Below the pieces are notes generated by a model that was not told the origin of the DNA, searched no databases, and saw only the letters and a program-made list of their open reading frames with translations. The position numbers were made by a program, and so were the translations under genes. A stretch of DNA of 64,000 bases. Source: Corticibacter populi (GTDB lineage: Bacteria; Pseudomonadota; Gammaproteobacteria; Burkholderiales; Burkholderiaceae_C). Positions 28,004 through 39,529 of this stretch are shown here, piece by piece. Each line of letters starts with the position of its first letter. The first letter of the stretch is position 1. Location: NCBI RefSeq assembly GCF_004217315.1, contig NZ_SGWR01000002.1:736414-800413 (forward strand). Direction: 5' to 3'.

Positions 28004-28978
28004 ATGAACACCATCACCGATCCCGTCCGCATCCACAGCGCCGCCGAGAAGGCGCGGCGCGAAGCCATCAAGCTGGAAAAGCGCCTGTGCCGCGAGGTGG
28101 GGCGCGCCATCGTCGATTTCAACATGATCGAGGAAGGCGACAAGGTCATGGTGTGCATGTCCGGTGGCAAGGACAGCTACACGCTGCTGGACATTCTGCG
28201 TCGGCTGCAGAAGCGCTCGCCGGTGCGATTCGAACTGGTCGCCGTCAACCTCGACCAGAAGCAGCCGGGCTTTCCGGACCACATCCTGCCCGAGTACTTC
28301 CAGAGCATCGGCGTCGACTACCACATCGAGACGCAGGACACCTACAGTGTCGTCAAGCGCGTCGTGCCCGAGGGCAAGACCACCTGCGGCCTGTGCAGCC
28401 GGCTGCGCCGCGCCATTCTCTACAGCGTGGCCGACCGCCTCGGCTGCACCAAGATCGCGCTGGGCCACCACCGCGACGACATCCTGCAGACCCTGATGCT
28501 CAACATGTTCTTCGGCGGCCGCATGAAAGGCATGCCGCCCAAGCTGGTCAGCGACGACGGCAAGCATGTGGTGATCCGGCCGCTGGCCTACGTTCCCGAG
28601 AAGGACACCGCCCAGTGGGCGGCTCACCAGCAGTTTCCCATCATCCCGTGCAACCTGTGCGGCAGCCAGGACAACCTGCAGCGCCAGATCGTCGGCGACA
28701 TGTTGCGTGACTGGGACAAGAAGTACCCGGGGCGCCTCGAGAGCATGTTCCGGGCCATGGGCCATGTCGTCACCACGCACATGATGGACCCCAACCTGCA
28801 CGATTTCCGCAATGCCCGCGCCACCGGCGTTGCCGATCCGGCCGGCGATACCGCCTTTGATCCGGAAACTTTCACCGAGAGTTTCATACCCAATGCGGAT
28901 GGCGATACCCTGGGCATCGCCGTGAGCGTGACAACCGCGCCTGAATCACGGGCACAATCGCAGACGCTGTGTTCCTGA
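28004..28978 (+). CDS. ttcA: tRNA 2-thiocytidine(32) synthetase TtcA
   Basis: A 324-residue PP-loop ATPase that thiolates C32 in certain tRNAs using an iron-sulfur cluster. Visible signatures are [17 protein letters not shown] near residue 49 (the P-loop), [14 protein letters not shown] with the CxxC near residue 126, [19 protein letters not shown], and the extra cysteine motif [16 protein letters not shown]. It has an unusually long tail after HDFRNAR, ending QTLCS. It begins about 80 bases after the AraC fragment. Confidence 0.95.
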   Translation: MNTITDPVRIHSAAEKARREAIKLEKRLCREVGRAIVDFNMIEEGDKVMVCMSGGKDSYTLLDILRRLQKRSPVRFELVAVNLDQKQPGFPDHILPEYFQSIGVDYHIETQDTYSVVKRVVPEGKTTCGLCSRLRRAILYSVADRLGCTKIALGHHRDDILQTLMLNMFFGGRMKGMPPKLVSDDGKHVVIRPLAYVPEKDTAQWAAHQQFPIIPCNLCGSQDNLQRQIVGDMLRDWDKKYPGRLESMFRAMGHVVTTHMMDPNLHDFRNARATGVADPAGDTAFDPETFTESFIPNADGDTLGIAVSVTTAPESRAQSQTLCS

Positions 28979-29074
28979 CCACCCCTCCAGCAGGGCCGGG
29001 ATTTCAGGCGGTCCGCGCGGGCTGATGCAGCAACGGGCCCTTCCATCAGGGCGGGCCGACAAGGAGAAAGCGAT

Positions 29075-29704
29075 ATGGCAATGGCACAGGCAAAAAGGGG
29101 CTTGGCCCCGGGACACTGGAGACATTGGGCACTGGGTGCGGCAGCCGCGCTGGCCCTGCTGCTGGGGGGCTGCAGCAGCACCCGCATCATCGACAACGAT
29201 GTGCAAAGCTACTCGACGCTGGCGGCCATGCCCGAGCCGCCAACCTACCGGATCGAGCGCCTGCCGTCCCAGCAACAGCCCAGCCCGCAGCGCGGCATGA
29301 TCGAGCGCCTGGCCACCGAGGCCCTCGGCCAGGTCGGCATGCAGCGCGATGACGCCAATGGCGCGCTGCGCCTGGAGCTCAGCAGCTACGCCAACGCATA
29401 CCTGCCCAATTGGCCGCATTACAGCAACTTCGGCTTCGGCATGGGCTACGGCCCCTGGGGCTGGGGCCCGGGCTTTGGCTACTACGGCTACATGCGCGAT
29501 CTGCCGCCGACCCTGTATGTCTACCAGGTCCGGCTGGTGCTGCGCGACGCCCAGGGCCAGCCGGTCTACGAGACCAGCGCGCGCTATGACGACATCTGGC
29601 GCAGCGACGAGCAGATCTTCCGCCTGCTGTTCCAGTCCGCGCTCGATGGCTTCCCGACGCCACCGCAGGGCGAGCGCCGCATCCGCCACCAGATCCAGCC
29701 CTGA
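29075..29704 (+). CDS. DUF4136-like lipoprotein
   Basis: 209 residues with a lipoprotein signal (ALALLLGGCSST), so probably outer-membrane anchored. TYRIERLPSQQ near residue 50 and the overall layout resemble DUF4136 lipoproteins. A glycine/aromatic patch (FGFGMGYGPWGWGPGFGYYG) lies near residue 115, and the C-terminal part (YVYQVRLVLRDAQG, YDDIWRSDEQIFRLLF) looks like a beta-rich domain. A good AAGGAG ribosome site precedes the ATG. Function unknown. The histidine phosphatase gene follows 11 bases later. Confidence 0.75.
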   Translation: MAMAQAKRGLAPGHWRHWALGAAAALALLLGGCSSTRIIDNDVQSYSTLAAMPEPPTYRIERLPSQQQPSPQRGMIERLATEALGQVGMQRDDANGALRLELSSYANAYLPNWPHYSNFGFGMGYGPWGWGPGFGYYGYMRDLPPTLYVYQVRLVLRDAQGQPVYETSARYDDIWRSDEQIFRLLFQSALDGFPTPPQGERRIRHQIQP

Positions 29705-29715
29705 ACCTCGACCTG

Positions 29716-30408
29716 ATGGCCATTTTCTCCACCACGCCCGCCATACCTGCCGCCGGCGACGACCCGCTCTCCGTCACTCGCCTGACGGTGATCCGCCATG
29801 GCGAAACCGCCTGGAACCATGCAGGCCGCGTGCAAGGACACACCGACATCGGCCTCAACGAGACGGGACGCTGGCAGGCCGAGCGCATGGCCCGGGCACT
29901 GGTTGGCGCCGACATCGACACCCTCTACAGCAGCGACCTGGCGCGCACCTGGCAGACGGCCAAGCCGTTGCAGGCGGTGCTGGCCGTGCACCTGCATGGC
30001 GAGCCCGGGCTGCGCGAGCGTTGCTATGGCGCACTGGAGGGGTTGACGGCAGCGCAGATGCGTGAGCAGGACCCGCGCATGGCGACAGCCATGCGCGACC
30101 GCGACAGCACCTACGCACCGCGGGGCGGCGAAAGCATGGCGGCGTTTCGGGTGCGCGTGCTGGAGGCCTTGCAGCGCATTGCCGCCGCATGCCGGGGCCA
30201 GCACATCGGGCTGGTCACCCACGGCGGCGTGCTGGACATCCTGTATCGCCATGCCGCGGGGCTTGACCTGCAGGTGGCGCGCGGCTGGCCAATCGAGAAC
30301 ACTTCGATCAACCGCTTCCTGTGGGCGCCACATGGGCTGACCCTGCTGTCCTGGGGCGACAACGCCCATCTCGAAGGCGCAGCCACGCTGGACGAACGCG
30401 TCGGCTGA
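29716..30408 (+). CDS. Histidine phosphatase superfamily protein (GpmB-like)
   Basis: 230 residues with the catalytic LTVIRHGETAWNHAGRVQGH near residue 25, the general acid region GEPGLRERCYGALEGLT, and the second His in HIGLVTHGGVLDIL near residue 175. Such enzymes act as phosphoglycerate-mutase-like or broad phosphatases; the substrate cannot be told from sequence. It is the second gene of a two-gene unit with the lipoprotein. There is no clear ribosome site, so translation may be coupled. Confidence 0.9.
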   Translation: MAIFSTTPAIPAAGDDPLSVTRLTVIRHGETAWNHAGRVQGHTDIGLNETGRWQAERMARALVGADIDTLYSSDLARTWQTAKPLQAVLAVHLHGEPGLRERCYGALEGLTAAQMREQDPRMATAMRDRDSTYAPRGGESMAAFRVRVLEALQRIAAACRGQHIGLVTHGGVLDILYRHAAGLDLQVARGWPIENTSINRFLWAPHGLTLLSWGDNAHLEGAATLDERVG

Positions 30409-30596
30409 GGGCGGATTGCAGAAGGATTGCCGCAAGGCCGACGCCTCAGCGCTCCGCCAGCATTGTCCCTGGTCGGGTGCGGGGTGAGGTTTGCTGTTGG
30501 GGCAGGCCGTGCGAGTGGTTCTTCGTGCCCCCAATCGATCACAGCCGCCTGGTACGCACTGCGCATGAGCGGGATAGCCCGCGTCGCCCATGAGAA

Positions 30597-30625
30597 AAGC
30601 CAGGCATGACGCCTGGCTTGATGGT
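30597..30625. terminator. Bidirectional terminator near amtB
   Basis: AAGCCAGGC (30597-30605), a five-base loop and GCCTGGCTT (30611-30619) form a 9-bp stem. The minus strand reads TTTTCTC after it, so it can end amtB transcripts; the plus strand reads TTGATGGTTTTT. The rest of 30409-30686 holds nothing I recognise. Confidence 0.65.
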
Positions 30626-30686
30626 TTTTATGGCCCCCGCCACCGATGTGGCAGTTGGCAGGGGCTTTGGCAAATCACCGGTCAGA

Positions 30687-32027
30687 TCACAGGTGATAGG
30701 CCACTTCGCCATGCGAGGTCAGGTCCAGGCCTTCGCGCTCGGCATCGGGTTCGACGCGCAGGCCGACAGTGAACTTGGCCACCATGTAGGCGATGTAGGC
30801 AACCACGGCGGACCAGACGATGGTCAGCAGCACGCCCTTGAGCTGGACCAACACTTGGTGGCCCATGGCGTAATCGTCCACGCCCACGCCGCCGAGCGAC
30901 GGAGAGACGAACACACCGGTCAGGATGGCGCCGATGATGCCGCCGACACCGTGCACGCCGAACACGTCGAACGAGTCATCGGCACCCAGCAGGCGCTTGA
31001 GGCCGGAGACGCCCCAGACGCAGACCACGCCGGCGACGGCACCGATCACGATGGCGCCCATCGGGCCGACGAAACCGGCCGCCGGAGTCACGCCCACCAG
31101 GCCAGCGACGGCGCCGGAGGCGGCGCCCAGCAGCGAGGGCTTGCCTTTGACGATGCTCTCGGTGGCCATCCAGGCCAGCACGGCGGCGGCGGTCGCGACG
31201 ATGGTGTTGACGAAGGCCAGGCCTGCCGTGCCGTTGGCGGCACCGGCAGAGCCGGCGTTGAAGCCGAACCAGCCTACCCACAGCAGCGAGGCACCCACCA
31301 TGGTCAGCGTCAGGCTGTGCGGAGCGAACGATTCCTTGCCCAGGCCGATGCGCTTGCCCAGCACGTAGGCGCCCACCAGACCGGCCACACCGGCGTTGAT
31401 GTGAATCACGGTGCCGCCGGCGAAGTCCAGCGCGCCGTCCTCGGCCAGTAGGCCACCACCCCAGACCATGTGGGCGACCGGGATGTAGCTGAAGGTGAAC
31501 CAGATCACGGAAAACACCAGCACGGCCGAGAACTTGATGCGTTCGGCGAAGGAGCCGACGATCAGCGCCACGGTGATGGCGGCAAAGGCGGCCTGGAAGC
31601 CGACGAACACGAACTCGGGGATGGTCGAGAGGGCCGAGGAGATCGTGTCCGGCGTGATGCCTTTGAGGAACACGAAGTCGAAGCCGCCGAAGAACTTGCC
31701 CTCGCCGCCGAAGGCCAGCGAGTAGCCGTAGATGGCCCACAGGAACGTGATCAGCGAAAAGACGGCGAAGACCTGCATCAGCACAGACACCATGTTCTTC
31801 GAGCGGGCCAGACCGCCGTAGAACAGGGCCAGGCCCGGCAGGCTCATCAGGATCACCAGCACGGTGGAGGTCAGCATCCAGGCGGTGTCGCCGCTGTCGA
31901 TGGCCGGCGCGGTCTCGACCACGGCGGTCACGGTCTCAACCACGGCAGGGACCGCCTCTTGTGCATGGAGCAGGGGGGAGGCTGCCAGGAGACCCAGGCC
32001 CAGGGCAGTCGCTAGGTTCTTTTTCAT
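30687..32027 (-). CDS. amtB: Ammonium transporter AmtB
   Basis: 446 residues: signal peptide (ASPLLHAQ), an Ala/Val-rich periplasmic segment, and eleven membrane helices. Pore and selectivity features are visible: LDFAGGTVIHINAGVAGLVG with the conserved Asp and His, and FGVHGVGGIIGAI with the second pore His. It conducts ammonia/ammonium and is gated by the PII protein. It follows glnK by 49 bases, the standard glnK-amtB operon. Confidence 0.97.
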   Translation of the reverse strand: MKKNLATALGLGLLAASPLLHAQEAVPAVVETVTAVVETAPAIDSGDTAWMLTSTVLVILMSLPGLALFYGGLARSKNMVSVLMQVFAVFSLITFLWAIYGYSLAFGGEGKFFGGFDFVFLKGITPDTISSALSTIPEFVFVGFQAAFAAITVALIVGSFAERIKFSAVLVFSVIWFTFSYIPVAHMVWGGGLLAEDGALDFAGGTVIHINAGVAGLVGAYVLGKRIGLGKESFAPHSLTLTMVGASLLWVGWFGFNAGSAGAANGTAGLAFVNTIVATAAAVLAWMATESIVKGKPSLLGAASGAVAGLVGVTPAAGFVGPMGAIVIGAVAGVVCVWGVSGLKRLLGADDSFDVFGVHGVGGIIGAILTGVFVSPSLGGVGVDDYAMGHQVLVQLKGVLLTIVWSAVVAYIAYMVAKFTVGLRVEPDAEREGLDLTSHGEVAYHL

Positions 32028-32076
32028 ACGATTCCTTCGAATGATGTGAATGCGGATGGGATGTGCGGGATATCGC

Positions 32077-32616
<540 letters not shown>

Positions 32617-32684
32617 TTACATATGGCGTCATGCCCCAGCAATGGGCAAAGAAACGCGGCAGTCTGGCTGAATCGCGTCTTTAT

Positions 32685-32720
32685 GCACCATGATGATGCG
32701 AAACCGCACAAAAAATGTGC
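32685..32720. promoter_or_regulatory. Two NtrC-like boxes upstream of glnK
   Basis: Box 1, GCACAAAAAATGTGC (32706-32720), is an exact GCAC-N7-GTGC match to the NtrC consensus. Box 2, GCACCATGATGATGC (32685-32699), has one mismatch in the core. Their centres are 21 bases apart, two helical turns. Nitrogen limitation would then induce glnK-amtB. The rest of 32416-32813 shows nothing else I recognise. Confidence 0.55.
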
Positions 32721-32813
32721 GTCGCTCTGCCATGGCTCAGCTATGGTGCCAATGTTGGGGTCTGAAATGAGATGACGGGCTATCCATGCCCATGATTGGG
32801 GAGGAGTCGGAAC

Positions 32814-34391
32814 ATGGGGCTGGCGCAGCTACACAGTCGTGCATTGTTGGGCCTACAGGCACCGGTAGTCACCGTTGAGGTGCATCTGGCCAATGGACTG
32901 CCCAGCTTCTCGCTGGTCGGCCTGGCCGAAGTCGAGGTGCGCGAAGCCCGTGAACGGGTGCGCTCGGCCATCCTCAACAGCGGACTGGAGTTTCCTGCCA
33001 ACAAGCGCATCATCGTCAACCTGGCGCCCGCCGACTTGCCCAAGGACTCCGGGCGTTTCGACCTGCCGATCGCGTTGGGCATCCTGACCGCCAGCGGCCA
33101 GCTCGATTCGGCGCGCCTGCACGACTTTGCCTTTGCGGGCGAGCTATCGCTTTCGGGCGCGTTGCGGCCTGTGCGCGGCGCCTTGCCCATGGCGCTGGCC
33201 GCGCATGGCGCGGCGCAGGAGCCCGGGCCGATCGATGCGGCCACGCCCTGGGTCCTGCCGCCGGGCAGCGCAGAGGAGGCCGCGCTGGTGCCCGGTTGCA
33301 CCGTGTACCGGGCGGAGCATCTGCTGGATGTGGTGGACTTCTTCCGTCCTTCCGGAGCTTCGGATGCCGGTGCAGCCGAAGCGGCCGAGAATGCGGCTTC
33401 CGGCTGGCAGCGCCTGCCGCAGGCTGATGCTGCCGGGCAGGAACCGCCCCGCTATCCGGACATGGCCGATGTGAAGGGCTTGCCGGTGGTGCGCCGCGCG
33501 CTGGAAATCGCCGCTGCGGGCGGGCACCATGTGTTGATGGTGGGGCCGCCGGGTGCTGGCAAATCGATGCTGGCGCAACGTTTTGCCGGTCTGTTGCCGC
33601 CGCTGGAGACAGCTGACGCCCTGCAAAGCGCCGCCATGGCCAGTCTTGGCGGGCGCTTCCAATGGTCCCAATGGCGCCAGCGCCCGGTACGCAGCCCGCA
33701 CCACACCGCCAGTGCGGTGGCGCTCGTTGGTGGCGGGACGCCGCCGAAGCCGGGCGACATCTCATTGGCGCACCAGGGGGTGCTGTTTCTCGACGAGCTG
33801 CCGCATTTTCCTCGTGCCGCGCTCGAAGCGCTGCGCGAGCCGCTCGAGACCGGCAGCGTCCACATCTCGCGCGCAGCACGCCAGGCCGAGTTCCCGGCAC
33901 GCTTTCAGCTGATTGCGGCCATGAACCCTTGTCCATGCGGCTACTGGGGCTCCAGCACCAGGCCGTGCCGCTGCACGCCCGATCAGGTGGCGCGCTACCA
34001 GGGGCGGCTCAGCGGTCCGTTGCTGGACCGCATCGACATCCATATCGAAGTCCCCAGCCTGACGCCGCAGGAACTGTTGGAGGCGCAGCCGGGCGAGGAC
34101 AGTGCCAGCATTCAGCGCCGCGTCATCGCCGCCCGCACATCCGCCCAGGCCCGCCAGGGCTGTAGCAACCATTTGCTGGAAGGACAGGCCCTGCAGCAGC
34201 AGGCGCAGCTCGACGGGCCGGCCAGCGAATTCCTCTACCAGGCGGCGCAGAAGATGGCCTGGTCGGCGCGTGCCATGCACCGGGTCATGCGGGTGGCGCG
34301 CAGCATCGCCGATCTCGACGGGGCCGAGGCGGTGGCCCGCCGGCACATTGCCGAGGCGGCCCAGTACCGCCGCGCGCTGACCGTGACGTGA
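32814..34391 (+). CDS. comM: YifB/ComM-type Mg-chelatase-like AAA+ ATPase
   Basis: 525 residues. The N-terminal Lon-like domain begins LAQLHSRALLGLQAPVVTVE. The AAA+ core has Walker A VGPPGAGKSMLAQRF near residue 245 and Walker B VLFLDELPHFPRAALEAL near residue 325, plus the MNPCPCGY cysteine motif. The C-terminal helices include YRRALTVT. ComM is a branch-migration helicase that aids integration of DNA during natural transformation. A GGGGAGGAG ribosome site precedes the ATG. Together with pilus genes it hints at competence. Confidence 0.93.
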   Translation: MGLAQLHSRALLGLQAPVVTVEVHLANGLPSFSLVGLAEVEVREARERVRSAILNSGLEFPANKRIIVNLAPADLPKDSGRFDLPIALGILTASGQLDSARLHDFAFAGELSLSGALRPVRGALPMALAAHGAAQEPGPIDAATPWVLPPGSAEEAALVPGCTVYRAEHLLDVVDFFRPSGASDAGAAEAAENAASGWQRLPQADAAGQEPPRYPDMADVKGLPVVRRALEIAAAGGHHVLMVGPPGAGKSMLAQRFAGLLPPLETADALQSAAMASLGGRFQWSQWRQRPVRSPHHTASAVALVGGGTPPKPGDISLAHQGVLFLDELPHFPRAALEALREPLETGSVHISRAARQAEFPARFQLIAAMNPCPCGYWGSSTRPCRCTPDQVARYQGRLSGPLLDRIDIHIEVPSLTPQELLEAQPGEDSASIQRRVIAARTSAQARQGCSNHLLEGQALQQQAQLDGPASEFLYQAAQKMAWSARAMHRVMRVARSIADLDGAEAVARRHIAEAAQYRRALTVT

Positions 34392-34611
34392 TCTGACGGA
34401 CACCCAAATCCAAAGCCAAGGCAAGGTGATCCATGATGGTCGGCAGGCCGCAGCCGGCGATCGTGGTACGGATGAGACGGGGTGAGGCTGGCTTTGCAGC
34501 GCGGGCGTCACAAAAGGCGTGATGCAGTGCAAAATAGGGAAAACCCTTGTATTCACAACATCCTGACACGTACCTGCCCGGCATCCGCCATCACGATCTG
34601 CGAATCGCCCC

Positions 34612-35358
34612 ATGACACTGACGACCCAGCCCTCCCAGAACCAACAACAAAAGACGGCCGACCAGTCGCAGGCTGAGGCTTCCAAGCGGGCGCCGGTACA
34701 GCCACTGATGGTGCCGATCCGCTCGCTGGGACCATCGCACCGGGGGCAGATTCTTGAGCACCTGCTCAAGCTCTCCCCGCAAGACCGCTATCTGCGCTTC
34801 GGCTATCCGGCCTCGGACCAGCAGGTTGAGCGCTATGTCGATGGCCTGGACTTTCAGCGTGATGAAATCTTCGGCATTCACAACCGCAAGCTGGAGCTGA
34901 TTGCCATGGCCCACCTGGCGTTCCCGGCCAGTAGTCAGCCGCAGACGGCGGCCGAATTCGGGGTGTCGGTACTGGGTTCGTACCGCGGCCGGGGTCTTGG
35001 CGCACGCCTTTATGACCGTGCGGTGATGCATGCACGCAACGAAGGCGTGGAGACACTCTACATCCACGCCCTTTCGGAAAACACGCCAATGCTGCGCATC
35101 GCCCGCAATGCCGGCTCCACCGTGCACCGTGAAGGCTCGGAGTCGGAGGCCTACCTGAAGCTGTCACCGGCCAACCTCAACTCCCGCCTGACGGAAGTGA
35201 TCGAGCAGCAATATGCCGAGTTCGATTACCGGCTCAAGTTGCAGACGGCGCAGTTCCAGGGCTTTCTCAACAGCCTGCAGCCTTGGCGCTTTTTTCCGGG
35301 TGGCGTGCCAGTAGCGTCCAGCGACCCGGGCGACGACAAGTCGTCCCGGACCAGCTGA
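34612..35358 (+). CDS. GNAT-family N-acetyltransferase
   Basis: 248 residues. A Gln-rich N-terminus precedes a GNAT fold at about residues 40-185: HRGQILEHLLKLSPQDRYLR at the start and the acetyl-CoA loop SVLGSYRGRGLGARLYDRAV near residue 121. The tail after residue 190 is extra and of unknown role. Substrate unknown. It occupies the position where pilS would normally precede pilR. The 220 bases before it show no feature I recognise. Confidence 0.85.
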   Translation: MTLTTQPSQNQQQKTADQSQAEASKRAPVQPLMVPIRSLGPSHRGQILEHLLKLSPQDRYLRFGYPASDQQVERYVDGLDFQRDEIFGIHNRKLELIAMAHLAFPASSQPQTAAEFGVSVLGSYRGRGLGARLYDRAVMHARNEGVETLYIHALSENTPMLRIARNAGSTVHREGSESEAYLKLSPANLNSRLTEVIEQQYAEFDYRLKLQTAQFQGFLNSLQPWRFFPGGVPVASSDPGDDKSSRTS

Positions 35359-35411
35359 ATTTCCGGCGCCAAGGCGCACAATGCGCGGCTGGGCGTCTGG
35401 TGCGACGGGGC

Positions 35412-35431
35412 ATGGGACATAAAGGTCCCAT
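35412..35431. promoter_or_regulatory. Hairpin/palindrome directly before pilR
   Basis: ATGGGAC, loop ATAAAG, GTCCCAT: a perfect 7-bp stem ending 9 bases before the pilR ATG at 35441. No Shine-Dalgarno sequence is visible between it and the start. It could be an operator for autoregulation or an RNA element limiting translation. Confidence 0.35.
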
Positions 35432-35440
35432 AATTTGCCT

Positions 35441-37207
<1,767 letters not shown>

Positions 37208-37211
37208 GGAC

Positions 37212-37823
37212 GTGTCCAGAGTGGCTGATGGTGATCTGCTGCCGTTGTGGCAGGGCGGTGTCTATCGGCCGGCGCAGTGGCTGGCCTCGCCCAACTGCAA
37301 TGCCCGTCCGGCCGGTGTGCTGGTCGACCTGATCGTCGTGCACTCGATCAGTTTGCCGCCGGGAGTGTTCGGTGGTGACGCTGTGCAGCAGCTTTTCACG
37401 AACACGCTGGACTGGGATGCCCATCCTTATTTCCAGGCCATCCGGGGCCTGGAAGTCTCCACGCATTTCTTCATCCGCCGCGATGGCCGCATTCTGCAGT
37501 TCGTCGACTGCGATGCGCGGGCTTGGCATGCCGGCGTCTCCAGCTACGGTGGCCGGCAGGCTCGCAATGACGATTCCATCGGCATCGAGCTGGAAGGTTT
37601 GGAAGGCGGCCTGTTCGAGGCCGCGCAATATGAAACCCTGGCAAGCCTGTGCCAGGCGATCCGGACCCGTTATCCGATCGCCGATATTGCCGGGCACGAG
37701 GACATTGCGCCGGGACGCAAGCAGGATCCGGGCGCCGGTTTCGACTGGCTGCGGCTAGGACGACGGTTGGGCTGGCCTCGCGCGATGTTTCCTGCGCGGG
37801 TGCAGGCGTCGTTGGAGCCTTGA
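37212..37823 (+). CDS. ampD: 1,6-anhydro-N-acetylmuramyl-L-alanine amidase AmpD
   Basis: A 203-residue zinc amidase of cell-wall recycling. It has VDLIVVHSISLPPGVFGG near residue 40 (first zinc His), STHFFIRRDGRILQFVDCDA, RAWHAGVSSYGG and DIAGHEDIAPGRKQDPGAGF near residue 160 with the remaining zinc ligands. Cytosolic; it cleaves anhydromuropeptides and so lowers the AmpR-inducing signal. It starts four bases after the pilR stop with GTG. The pilR-ampD order is typical of Burkholderiales. Confidence 0.95.
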   Translation: MSRVADGDLLPLWQGGVYRPAQWLASPNCNARPAGVLVDLIVVHSISLPPGVFGGDAVQQLFTNTLDWDAHPYFQAIRGLEVSTHFFIRRDGRILQFVDCDARAWHAGVSSYGGRQARNDDSIGIELEGLEGGLFEAAQYETLASLCQAIRTRYPIADIAGHEDIAPGRKQDPGAGFDWLRLGRRLGWPRAMFPARVQASLEP

Positions 37824-37885
37824 TGCCTTGATGAACGGGCCTGCAGGTGCTGGCGCGGGCTCAAGGACGCGGCCGCGCCGGCGCA

Positions 37886-38248
37886 TCAGCGCCGGTCATG
37901 CCTGCGGCCGTGGTGGTGGGATGGCTGCCGGTGGTGGTGGAGCTGACGCGGCCGGTGATAGACGGGCGGCGCCACGTAGACTGGCGCAGGCGCCAAGTAA
38001 ACGGGCACGGGAGGAACCACATACACCGGGCTCGGCGGTGCCACATAGACCGGCGGTGGGCGGTGGTAGCCGCTGCCAACGTTGACTGCGACATGCGGCG
38101 GCTGGTAGTAGGGGCTGCCGGAACTCACGCCAATGGACCAACTGATATTGTTGCCGGCCTGCGCCTGCGTGGTCATGCCCAGCAGCGCCAGGGATGCTCC
38201 TGCGCCCAATGCCAGTCTGCGCATTGCAGTGGGTAGAAACCGTGTCAT
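37886..38248 (-). CDS. Small exported Pro/Tyr/Val-repeat protein
   Basis: 120 residues: signal peptide (SLALLGMTTQAQAG), a short polar segment, then repeats of the type PPVYVAPPSPVYVVPPVPVY, and a His/Arg-rich tail (HHHRQPSHHHGRRHDRR). The ATG at 38248 has a good AAGGAG site. Similar small PVY-repeat periplasmic proteins occur widely in Proteobacteria without known function. The His-rich tail could bind metal. It is convergent with ampD. Confidence 0.65.
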   Translation of the reverse strand: MTRFLPTAMRRLALGAGASLALLGMTTQAQAGNNISWSIGVSSGSPYYQPPHVAVNVGSGYHRPPPVYVAPPSPVYVVPPVPVYLAPAPVYVAPPVYHRPRQLHHHRQPSHHHGRRHDRR

Positions 38249-38440
38249 CTTCGGACTCCTTCTGGTTGCCTGTGGCGCGAGGCGCCCTGCGGCCAGGGTG
38301 TGTGGGGGATATCGGTACCGGCCGTGGTGCGACCGTGCCTGCATCTTGCCGCCATCGGCGCCGATGCGTATGTCGGTGCCGTGATTTTTTGTGTCGGGGT
38401 GCAAGGACTGCCGATCCGCTTTCACATGTCGCGGGGGGCG

Positions 38441-38462
38441 TTGGCGTCGCTGGCGACGCCAA
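38441..38462. terminator. Near-perfect palindrome between the exported protein and TerC genes
   Basis: TTGGCGTCGC, a two-base spacer and GCGACGCCAA: ten complementary pairs on each side. It lies beside the terminator at 38466-38503. No T-run follows either way, so it may be an operator or a second terminator stem. The other bases of 38249-38530 show nothing I recognise. Confidence 0.35.
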
Positions 38463-38465
38463 ACC

Positions 38466-38503
38466 AAGTGGCCCGGCGTGCATGGATGCGCGCCGGGCCA
38501 CTT
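38466..38503. terminator. Terminator hairpin downstream of the TerC gene
   Basis: AAGTGGCCCGGCG (38466-38478) pairs perfectly with CGCCGGGCCACTT (38491-38503), a 13-bp GC-rich stem with a 12-base loop, 28 bases after the TerC stop. The U-tract is short on both strands. Confidence 0.6.
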
Positions 38504-38530
38504 TGCCTGTGATGATAGAGCGCGGCCGAC

Positions 38531-39508
38531 TTACTCGGACTTGTCCTTGAAGATCAGGCTGGCGACGGTGGCTACCAGCATCGAGCAGATGATCACGGCC
38601 AACGACACCCAGGTGGAGATTTCCGGGGCCCAGTGAATAGGCTCGCCACCATTGATGAACGGCAGTTCGTTGACATGCATGGCGTGGAAGAACAGCTTGG
38701 CACCGATGAAGGCCAGGATGAAGGCAATGCCGTAGTGCAGGTACTTGAGCTTGTCGAGCAGGCCGCCGAGCAGGAAGTAGAGCTGGCGCAGACCCATCAG
38801 CGCGAAGATGTTGGCCGTGAACACGATGAACGGGCTCTTGGTGATGCCGAAGATGGCCGGGATCGAGTCGATTGCGAAGATCAGGTCGGTGAAGCCGATG
38901 GCGATGAAGACGATGATCATCGGCGTCCAGACCTTCTTGCCCTCGAAGATGGTGCGGATCTTGGCGCCGTCGAAATGCGGGGCGATCTGCATGCGCTTGC
39001 GGGCGATGCGCACGATGGCCGGCTCGTGGTTTGCATCCTCGTCGGACTCGCCCGAGAAGGCCTGGTTGTACGCGGTATAGACCAGGAAGGCGCCGAAGAT
39101 GTAGAAGATCCAGCTGAAATTCTGGATCAGCTGCGCGCCCAGCAGGATGAAGATGCCGCGCAGCACCAGCGCGAGAATGATGCCCACCATCAGCACTTCC
39201 TGCTGGTACTTCTTGGGCACGTTGAACTGCGACATCAGCAGCACGAAGACGAACAGGTTGTCGATGGAGAGCGAGTACTCCGTCAGCCAGCCGGCGACGA
39301 ACTGGCCGGCATACTCGCCGCCGGCAAAGTAGTACATCAGGCCGGCAAAGACCAGCGCCAGCGACACGTAGAAGACCACCCAGGCGGTGGCTTCCTTCAT
39401 CGAGGGGATGTGGGGGCGCTTGAGGATGATCAGCAGGTCGGCGATCAGGATCAGTGTCAGCACGATGAGCGAGCCGACTTCAAATTTCCAGGGGAGAGCG
39501 AGTTCCAT
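38531..39508 (-). CDS. TerC/Alx-family membrane protein (probable Mn2+ exporter)
   Basis: 325 residues with about nine membrane helices. Characteristic acidic membrane motifs are LTEYSLSIDNLFVFVLLMSQ and IAIGFTDLIFAIDSIPAIFG, which line the ion pathway in TerC proteins. Alx-type members export manganese in Proteobacteria. The leader carries a yybP-ykoY riboswitch, strong support for a manganese role. A long cytoplasmic loop (SGESDEDANHEPAIVRIARK) lies mid-chain. Confidence 0.93.
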   Translation of the reverse strand: MELALPWKFEVGSLIVLTLILIADLLIILKRPHIPSMKEATAWVVFYVSLALVFAGLMYYFAGGEYAGQFVAGWLTEYSLSIDNLFVFVLLMSQFNVPKKYQQEVLMVGIILALVLRGIFILLGAQLIQNFSWIFYIFGAFLVYTAYNQAFSGESDEDANHEPAIVRIARKRMQIAPHFDGAKIRTIFEGKKVWTPMIIVFIAIGFTDLIFAIDSIPAIFGITKSPFIVFTANIFALMGLRQLYFLLGGLLDKLKYLHYGIAFILAFIGAKLFFHAMHVNELPFINGGEPIHWAPEISTWVSLAVIICSMLVATVASLIFKDKSE

Positions 39509-39529
39509 GCGTTACCTTGTGGGGAATGG

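Noticed and set aside
30409-30590. A short gene between the histidine phosphatase and amtB
   Set aside because: Only short frames with biased composition and no ribosome site; treated as non-coding.
34392-34611. A remnant of pilS between comM and the GNAT gene
   Set aside because: No histidine-kinase motif (HExxN, GxG) is visible in any frame; the stretch is simply non-coding.
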